Shown: positions 59,307 through 64,000 of the stretch, piece by piece
Layout of the letters: the number at the start of each line of letters is the position of its first letter
Numbering within the stretch: position 1 is the first letter of the stretch
NCBI GenBank assembly: GCA_002281855.1
Contig: NCHQ01000030.1
Coordinates: 60,526-124,525 of the forward strand
Length of the DNA: 64,000 nt
Origin: Rhodospirillales bacterium 24-66-33
GTDB lineage: Bacteria; Pseudomonadota; Alphaproteobacteria; Reyranellales; Reyranellaceae
Direction of reading: 5' to 3'
The notes under the pieces: generated by a model
What the model saw: the letters and a program-made list of their open reading frames with translations, nothing else
Database searches by the model: none
What the model was told of the DNA's origin: nothing
Made by a program: the position numbers and the translations under genes

Positions 59307-60158
59307 CTAGAGATCGAACTCGACGAAGACCGGCCAGTGGTCTGACGCAACGATTCCGTAGCCGATCCAGGCCTTCTTCACCTTGGGGGTCAGGTCATGT
59401 GTCACGAAGACATGGTCGATGCGTCCCTCGCGCGGAAACGAATCGACTTCCTCTTCGCTGTTGCCGGCGGCGGCCCAGGCATCGGCGAGATGCATGGTGG
59501 TGCCCAGCCGCCCGTAGTAGCTGGTCTCGCCGCAGACCAGCGGATATTCCGGATGCGCCGGCGTGAAGTTGAAGTCGCCGGCAAGAATGGCGGACCGCGA
59601 GACGTCGGGCCGGCGCTCCTGGAACATGAAGGTCGAACCCGCGGCGCTGTCCCACGTCGCGCCGACGCGCTCGGCATTGAGCACCGTCTCCATCAGCGCA
59701 CGGACCTGCGGCAGGCGCTGCTGCGGGCCGACATGGCTGAGATGCACGCTGTAGACACGCAACGGCCCCGCCGGCGTTGCGATCGACGCCTCGACGAAGC
59801 CGCGCTGCAGGTCGAAGCGGTCGACGAGCGCCGTCTTGGGCAGGAGATGGCCGCGCGCCCAGGTGATCGGCCAGCGCGAGATCACGGCATTGCCGAAGCT
59901 GCGGCGGCGGTTGACGATCCGCCCGTCGGCCCCGACCTCGCTGGCGTCGGACTCCATGGCGCCGTGATACCAGTGATAGCGGTTGAGCCGGGAGGCGATC
60001 TCGGCGGTCTGGTCGGCGAAGCCGTTCTGCGGCCAGCCGGAGACGGCTTCCTGGAGGCAGACGATGTCGGCTTCAGCCACCGTGTCGGCGATGCGGGCGA
60101 CGTCATATTTGCCGTCGGAACCGACGCCGTAGTGGATGTTGTAGGTACAGAACAGCAT
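59307..60158 (-). CDS. endonuclease/exonuclease/phosphatase (EEP) family protein
   Basis: 283 residues. The EEP motifs are CTYNIHYG at the start (Asn of the active site), IVCLQEAVSGWPQNG with the metal Glu, VYSVHLSHVGP, LAGDFNFTP and the final SDHWPVFVEF (Asp-His pair). Such enzymes cut phosphodiester bonds in nucleic acids, lipids or phosphates. No signal peptide. An AT-rich promoter-like region lies directly upstream. It is the last gene with host-like composition before the accessory island. Confidence 0.88.
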   Translation of the reverse strand: MLFCTYNIHYGVGSDGKYDVARIADTVAEADIVCLQEAVSGWPQNGFADQTAEIASRLNRYHWYHGAMESDASEVGADGRIVNRRRSFGNAVISRWPITWARGHLLPKTALVDRFDLQRGFVEASIATPAGPLRVYSVHLSHVGPQQRLPQVRALMETVLNAERVGATWDSAAGSTFMFQERRPDVSRSAILAGDFNFTPAHPEYPLVCGETSYYGRLGTTMHLADAWAAAGNSEEEVDSFPREGRIDHVFVTHDLTPKVKKAWIGYGIVASDHWPVFVEFDL

Positions 60159-60482
60159 ATTTCAAACTAAATAATTGATATTACACGATATTCTATACGT
60201 AACTTTCAGCTTGTACCCTCTATTGTACCCGCAAATGAAGCTCGCGGATTCGGGATATGCGGGGACGTACCCGGGATAGGGGCGGGATGGTAGCCCCTTT
60301 GTTTCCCCGGGGGAGCGAGTGGGAGGCGAGCTACTCTGCGCCGCCACAGTCATATTCGCGCACCACCGGCTGAAACTTGACTCACCCCACTGGTAACCAC
60401 GGCTCGCGGCCGGTATTTTGTAAGTAGCCCTGTCGCCGTTATGCCTCTAGTTCCACTGGGGGTAGCTTGAGCGGTGATGGGG
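60159..60482. other. 324-bp non-coding stretch at the island boundary
   Basis: No gene is supported here. The first about 80 bp are strongly AT-rich and probably hold the promoter of the EEP gene. They contain GATATT twice, ten bases apart, and TTGTACCC twice (60211 and 60223). The rest is GC-richer without recognisable coding. A GGTAGC/GCTACC stem overlaps the DUF3800 stop. Confidence 0.6.
60211..60230. repeat. TTGTACCC direct repeat, possible attachment-site arms
   Basis: Two TTGTACCC units start 12 bp apart. Short spaced GGGTACAA-type repeats of this kind often precede P4-type integrase genes. No integrase is present here, so this may be a leftover of an excised or decayed element. Confidence 0.4.
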
Positions 60483-61325
60483 CTACCTCTTCCTTTCGCG
60501 CTTTGGGTCGATCGTGCTGTCTGTGCTCTTGAAGAGCCAGTGACGGTACGGATCCGTCCACCGCTCGCTCAACTCAATGCAGCCTGTGCTCGCGCCCACA
60601 TTGAAGTTAGGGCGTATCTTCCAGATGCGCTCTTTAATGCGTGCGTAAACTTTTTCCTTCGCCCTCGCTCTCTTGCCGCGGCGACGCATCCCTGGCTGAG
60701 GCTTCGTATGCTGGTCGTTGAGTCGGGATTGAATCCCACCCAAGACGATGTCCAGGCATTGCAGGATGTTGTGGTCGTGAGATTTGACGCCTGTGACGTC
60801 TTCTCGCTGAATGCGAATGCCCGCGGCACTTAGACCGTAATCAAACGACAGGCTCGCAATGTAGGCCTTGAACCTGGCCAACTTCTCCAGGTTCTGCGGC
60901 GGCTCATCCAAATAGACAGCGAACCGCGCCAGACGTTTCGGGTTGCCATGATTCCAATATCTGAGGCCGAATGCGTGCTTGAGGAAGTGGTAGTACAGGA
61001 CGAAATATTCGTTCTCGACAAGGTCCTCGGAAAGCTCCGGCGGGATGTGCAGGTTTTGCGTAAACATTATCCGGATCTTAATTCGGCCTGCCTCCACCAG
61101 ATCAAAAATCAGGTCGACAAGCTCGATGTACTTGGAGACGTAATTTTCCGTAATCTTGGTCCACTTGACCTCGCCATGGAGGTTGAGGCTCTGCTTCCTC
61201 TGAGTGATTTCGATTTCTAGAGCTGCCTGATCGTCGGCGCGAATAAGCGCCCCTCCATAGAAATTCGAGAAATAGCGACCTTTGTCAGCGGACTCATCGC
61301 AGTAGATGATGAAGTGTTCAGCCAT
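60483..61325 (-). CDS. DUF3800 domain-containing protein
   Basis: 280 residues. The DUF3800 start FIIYCDESADKGRYFS carries the conserved Asp-Glu pair (D10, E11), thought to be part of an RNase H-like metal site, and LQCLDIVLGGIQSRLN is the matching C-terminal helix. The last about 60 residues are rich in Arg and Lys. Codon use is less GC-biased than in the core genes, with AAT, ATT and TTT common. Its ATG is only 16 bp from the ATG of the divergent DUF2971 gene. DUF3800 proteins are frequent on mobile elements; their function is unproven. Confidence 0.85.
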   Translation of the reverse strand: MAEHFIIYCDESADKGRYFSNFYGGALIRADDQAALEIEITQRKQSLNLHGEVKWTKITENYVSKYIELVDLIFDLVEAGRIKIRIMFTQNLHIPPELSEDLVENEYFVLYYHFLKHAFGLRYWNHGNPKRLARFAVYLDEPPQNLEKLARFKAYIASLSFDYGLSAAGIRIQREDVTGVKSHDHNILQCLDIVLGGIQSRLNDQHTKPQPGMRRRGKRARAKEKVYARIKERIWKIRPNFNVGASTGCIELSERWTDPYRHWLFKSTDSTIDPKRERKR

Positions 61326-61341
61326 GCTCTAAGGTCACAAC

Positions 61342-62250
61342 ATGTCACAGGCGAAGCCAAGCTCATTCTACAAGTATGCGACAGCCTCGACAGGCCGGAT
61401 TATCTTGCAAAGCCGATCACTACGGTGGTCGACACCTGCGCTGTTTAACGACCCCTACGATACTCAGTTTGATCTGCACGTAGACGGAGAGATCGAAGAG
61501 GTGCGACGACTCAGCCTCGAGAAGCTATGGGAGGCTTGGTACAGCGAAGCGCCGTACATACCACATCCGGGCAACATTCATGGGCAACTGATTGCGCAAT
61601 TTCGTGAGAAGTTCCCGAGAATGACCCGCGAAGAGTTTGCAGCCGAGATGATCCCAGCGATCGACGAAGGGTTTGAGAGAGCGACGCGCGCTCTGCCTTC
61701 GGTTCACCAGGAAATCCGGAGCCTTTTAGCCAAAAGCAAAATCCTCTGCCAGAGCAGTGTGTGGGACAGCCTTCCTATGTGGTCTTATTATGCCGATAAT
61801 CATCGCGGCGTCGTGTTGTGCTTCAAGGTCGTGCCTGAGCTCGATAGTCCGTGGGAAGCTGCGCGGCCTGTCCTCTACAGCGATGTGATGCCCCGCATGG
61901 GAGATGTGGAGTTTTTCTCCGATCTGTCCGCTGGTCTGACTTCCCTAGATCCCAAGATTCTGGTCGATCGTATCGTTTATACAAAAGCCGCTGAGTGGGC
62001 CCACGAGCGTGAATGGCGGCTGCAGGCTGGCAGTGGAAGAAATCCTGATGCGGCATTCGAGGACATTCCGTTCCACCCCCTCGAACTGGACGCGGTCATC
62101 CTCGGCTGTGCCATGCTTCCTGATGACCGTGTCCATCTAATCGAAATTGTGAATGTATTGTACCCCCATGCGCGCCTTCTTGCCGCTTGCAAGCACGACC
62201 GAGAGTTCCGTTTGACGGTAGAAAACGCCCGCCAGGATCCGGCTCGGTAG
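61342..62250 (+). CDS. DUF2971 domain-containing protein
   Basis: 302 residues. All family blocks are visible: FYKYATASTGRIILQSRSLRWSTPALFNDPYD in pieces at 8-40, CQSSVWDSLPMWSYYADNHRGVVLCF in pieces near 130-155, and YTKAAEWAHEREWRLQ near 215-230. The invariant N-D-P-(Y/F)-D, M-W-S-x-Y and E-W-R-L motifs are intact, so the protein should be functional. Its role is unknown; these genes are typically accessory. AAGG lies seven bases before the ATG. Composition is lower in GC than the core. Divergent from the DUF3800 gene. Confidence 0.87.
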   Translation: MSQAKPSSFYKYATASTGRIILQSRSLRWSTPALFNDPYDTQFDLHVDGEIEEVRRLSLEKLWEAWYSEAPYIPHPGNIHGQLIAQFREKFPRMTREEFAAEMIPAIDEGFERATRALPSVHQEIRSLLAKSKILCQSSVWDSLPMWSYYADNHRGVVLCFKVVPELDSPWEAARPVLYSDVMPRMGDVEFFSDLSAGLTSLDPKILVDRIVYTKAAEWAHEREWRLQAGSGRNPDAAFEDIPFHPLELDAVILGCAMLPDDRVHLIEIVNVLYPHARLLAACKHDREFRLTVENARQDPAR

Positions 62251-62343
62251 TCAACCACGAAGGCGCTGCTCAAGACGATGGAAGGCGTGACCTGGACGGC
62301 GGCGCCGGAGCCGAAGAAGCCGAGGGCGCCACGCAAGACCTGA
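62251..62343 (+). pseudogene. possible orphan C-terminal coding fragment
   Basis: Directly after the DUF2971 stop, in the same frame, a GC-rich open stretch encodes TTKALLKTMEGVTWTAAPEP followed by a basic Lys/Pro/Arg tail and a TGA. The abrupt return to high GC and the protein-like sequence suggest the end of a gene whose front is gone, or the far side of an insertion. No family was recognised. Confidence 0.3.
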
Positions 62344-62399
62344 GGTGCCGTCGCTCGACGAGCGTACGTTTTATGGGGACTGTCGCGCGGTGATGGATC

Positions 62400-62846
62400 T
62401 TAGCATTCGGAGAAGCTGCCACCGTGGTGAATGTTGAATTTTATAAATACCGTAGGATCAAAATGCCTAGCGTCGAAGTCTGCTCGAAACGAAATTGCAC
62501 TACCGCCACCACAAGCCGACCCTATCAAGTCTTTTATATTGACCTCCTCGAGGATACCTTGGTTGTGATCCAAGAGGGAAAGTGACGCCTGAGGATAGTC
62601 CCACATTGTAGGCTTGTACGGAGACCAAGGTCCGTAAAGGAAAGATGTTAGAACAACGAAGCTTGAGTTGTACTCTCGGTATAACGTTCCTTTGTTATCG
62701 CGAAGCGCGCACAGCACTTCATCTCGATGGTTGTAAATCTTGAACACGCCATACTCAAATCGGCGGGCATCGCCTTTCGGAGTCTTTGCTGAGCTGCCGA
62801 CCCTGACTGCTGGCGTCGACCTGCCGGCATTGGTGTGTGACTTCAT
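62400..62846 (-). CDS. hypothetical protein in accessory region
   Basis: 148 residues with no recognised domain. It has a basic start without a signal peptide, then FEYGVFKIYNHRDEVLCALRD and FVVLTSFLYGPWSPYKP, and a glycine-rich SACGGGSAISFRADF before an F-I-K-F-N-I-H-H-G-G end. The pattern suggests a small beta-rich protein. No ribosome site stronger than GGGGAG at 4-5 bases before the ATG. The gene is AT-richer than the core genome and no neighbour explains its role. Confidence 0.5.
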   Translation of the reverse strand: MKSHTNAGRSTPAVRVGSSAKTPKGDARRFEYGVFKIYNHRDEVLCALRDNKGTLYREYNSSFVVLTSFLYGPWSPYKPTMWDYPQASLSLLDHNQGILEEVNIKDLIGSACGGGSAISFRADFDARHFDPTVFIKFNIHHGGSFSEC

Positions 62847-62908
62847 AGTTACTCCCCGTTTGCAGGAAAGTTAGGCGAGATTTGCCCACTTCGCAATCTA
62901 TGCAGGTT

Positions 62909-62931
62909 GTTCGACGAAGATGTTCGTCAAC
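62909..62931. promoter_or_regulatory. inverted repeat upstream of the hypothetical gene
   Basis: GTTCGACGAA, a 4-nt GATG loop and TTCGTCAAC form a 9-bp stem with one bulged C, about 65 bp upstream of the hypothetical gene at 62846. It could be an operator or RNA hairpin. There is no T-run. Confidence 0.3.
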
Positions 62932-63044
62932 GTCGGAGAGGAGTGTATCTCGATGATCTTGCTGCCGGTCGTGGCCGATTGTAGGCCATGCGTGCCGGGA
63001 GGGTGCGGCCCGGCACCGACCAGCAGGTCTATTCCTGAACGTCC

Positions 63045-63215
63045 TTATTGTAGTTGGCGACGCTTAGCTGCGGGCCGTTGTATTTCGGCGGCGCCGGCCT
63101 TCCATTCGGCGTCATCGACTGACCTGAAGGCTTCCTCGCGCCTGAGGCGGGCGATGAAAGGGAAGGCCCTCGTTTTGACGGTGTGGCTGTTCGGGCTGCG
63201 CTTGGGGCGGGCCAT
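63045..63215 (-). CDS. small hypothetical basic protein
   Basis: 56 residues beginning MARPKRSPNSHTVKTRAFPF, rich in Arg, Lys and Ala. A good ribosome site (GGAG, six bases before the ATG) supports translation. No family was recognised; the basic helix-forming composition would suit nucleic-acid binding. It is downstream of the broken excisionase-like gene on the same strand. Confidence 0.4.
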   Translation of the reverse strand: MARPKRSPNSHTVKTRAFPFIARLRREEAFRSVDDAEWKAGAAEIQRPAAKRRQLQ

Positions 63216-63391
63216 GGGGATCTCCGGTCGGCTGCGGCCCCACGCCCGGCCGCCGGTTATGTCTCGGCAGGAATCCTAGCGCCTAGCGCCGGTCGGCGTC
63301 TCCGCTCAATCTCGCATGAGGTCATGAGGCAGGCGCGTCTCGTCCGCGGCTTGCAGTGCTGGCTACGCTAGGCGTTGATGTGACAGCCCTG
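63216..63391. other. 176-bp gap between small gene and HTH pseudogene
   Basis: No gene is seen. A duplicated TAGCGCC lies near 63280. An integrase would be expected beside an excisionase-like gene, but none is here. Confidence 0.5.
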
Positions 63392-63634
63392 CTACCGCTG
63401 CAGCCTCTCAACGGCCATTGCCCTGTCGAAGAAATTCTCTCGCACCTCGCCCAGGTCGGAGAATGCGGCGTCGAGCTTGAGACGGTCCTAAATTACTCGC
63501 TTACCGATACGCAGCGGCTTGGGCATCCGGCCGTCCTGCACGAGGCCATCGAATGTAGTGGCACCGACACCCACATAGCGCGCCGCCTCCTCGCGGCTCA
63601 GCCCGCGCGGCGGGTAAGAATAGGAATCCTTCAT
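63392..63634 (-). pseudogene. excisionase/AlpA-like helix-turn-helix gene with internal amber stop
   Basis: From ATG 63634 the frame reads a small HTH protein: GLSREEAARYVGVGATTFDG is the DNA-binding helix pair, then MPKPLRIGKRVI followed by TAG at 63490-63488. The same frame continues DRLKLDAAFSDLGEVRENFF to a normal stop at 63394-63392, matching the usual V-x-W-D-x-x-x-L-D-x-A-F pattern of this family. One base change (TGG to TAG) has removed the conserved tryptophan. The start overlaps the thermonuclease stop by 4 nt. The first 48 residues may still be made. Confidence 0.75.
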
Positions 63635-64000
63635 TGGCGTTGCGCCGCTCGCCAGTCCCATGCGGGCAGACAGCCATGAAGATGGACGCCGAGCGATTCC
63701 CTCTTCGCTAGCGCCTCCTGGCCAGCATAGTCAGCGCTGTATCGAAGGAAGGCCCAAGCGTACCCGTCTCGGACCATCAGCGCGCCCAGATCCTCGCCGC
63801 CGGCCCGGCAAATCGCGACCGTCCGCCCATATCGATCGGTGTCCTTCCGCTCACAGATGACATTGCGACCGGAAATCAGGGATTGGAGGTGCGTGGTGGC
63901 AAGGCGTCCCGCGGCCCAGCCATCAGGACAGTCCTGCTTGGTCTCCGGCGCGTCGATACCCCAGAACCGGTAGGTCACGCCGTTCAGCTTCAGCGTGTCG
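63631..64000 (-). CDS. thermonuclease (SNase-like) family protein, 5' end beyond the window
   Basis: At least 122 residues are visible; the frame is open to the window edge. YRFWGIDAPETKQDCPDG is the SNase signature with the calcium-binding Asp; DTDRYGRTVAICRAGGEDLGALMVRDGYAWAF contains, in two parts, the catalytic Arg/Glu region. It is a small, usually secreted or phage-borne nuclease. A signal peptide, if present, is outside the window. Its stop overlaps the HTH gene start (ATGA), so they were one operon. Confidence 0.85.
   Translation of the reverse strand, partial: DTLKLNGVTYRFWGIDAPETKQDCPDGWAAGRLATTHLQSLISGRNVICERKDTDRYGRTVAICRAGGEDLGALMVRDGYAWAFLRYSADYAGQEALAKRESLGVHLHGCLPAWDWRAAQRQ

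Noticed and set aside
62352..62364. CGCTCGACGAGCG palindrome as a terminator after the DUF2971 region
   Set aside because: A real loop leaves only a 4-bp stem, and the following Ts are broken; too weak to call.
62920..63279. Plus-strand 119-codon frame
   Set aside because: No ribosome site or protein-like pattern; it overlaps the better-supported minus-strand small gene and a hairpin.
63356..63679. 107-codon plus-strand frame in the island end
   Set aside because: It is antisense to the HTH pseudogene and thermonuclease end, whose family motifs are clear on the minus strand.

Overview
The window is chromosomal DNA of a GC-rich alphaproteobacterium. Gene order supports this: pckA, chvI-chvG, hprK, rapZ, EIIA-Man, HPr and ahcY; then tsaE, amgK, murU, addB, addA, trxA; and pyrF-trpF-trpB-trpA with accD-folC. 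The style fits the Rhodospirillales/Reyranella area, but that placement is inference. About 60 protein genes, one tRNA, one riboswitch and several repeats can be supported; there are no rRNA genes and no CRISPR array.

1-11 kb: the start of a membrane or exported protein, tRNA-Gln, a flavin reductase, a CHAD protein, a CobW-type metallochaperone GTPase with an FAH-family enzyme, a TMEM165-type manganese exporter behind a yybP-ykoY riboswitch, a NIPSNAP protein, a signal-less NMT1-like binding protein, polA, two tandem secreted paralogues and a GST. 11-14 kb: an envelope cluster (DUF3300, DUF2950, glycine-zipper lipoprotein, HdeA-like protein). 14-25 kb: a class III nucleotide cyclase, pckA, a HugZ-like protein, and the ChvG/ChvI plus PTS-Ntr regulatory block ending at ahcY, which probably ties envelope or acid sensing to carbon flux.

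24.7-34 kb: tsaE, the cell-wall sugar recycling pair amgK/murU, the AddAB recombination helicase-nuclease, thioredoxin. 33.6-45.5 kb: folate, fatty acid, tryptophan and pyrimidine genes on the minus strand (folC, accD, DD-carboxypeptidase, trpA, trpB, RidA, trpF, pyrF), then glpK and a polyprenyl diphosphate synthase, with a metallo-hydrolase inserted. 45-50.5 kb: a methyltransferase, an S49 protease and a GntR-controlled catabolic set (L- and D-carbamoylase-like hydrolases, uronate-dehydrogenase-like enzyme). 50.6-60 kb: DsbD, a redoxin, DUF3500, a zinc peptidase, a ROK-like protein whose motif order looks circularly permuted, a cysteine synthase, a HAD phosphatase and an EEP-family hydrolase.

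60.2-64 kb is different: less GC-rich, gene-sparse, with a divergent DUF3800/DUF2971 pair, orphan genes, an excisionase-like HTH gene broken by an amber codon, and a thermonuclease running off the end. It reads as an eroding integrative element. The best leads are the permuted ROK-like protein, the tsaE start codon inside an intrinsic terminator, the DUF3800/DUF2971 pair, the tandem secreted paralogues and a RidA protein with a histone-like tail.
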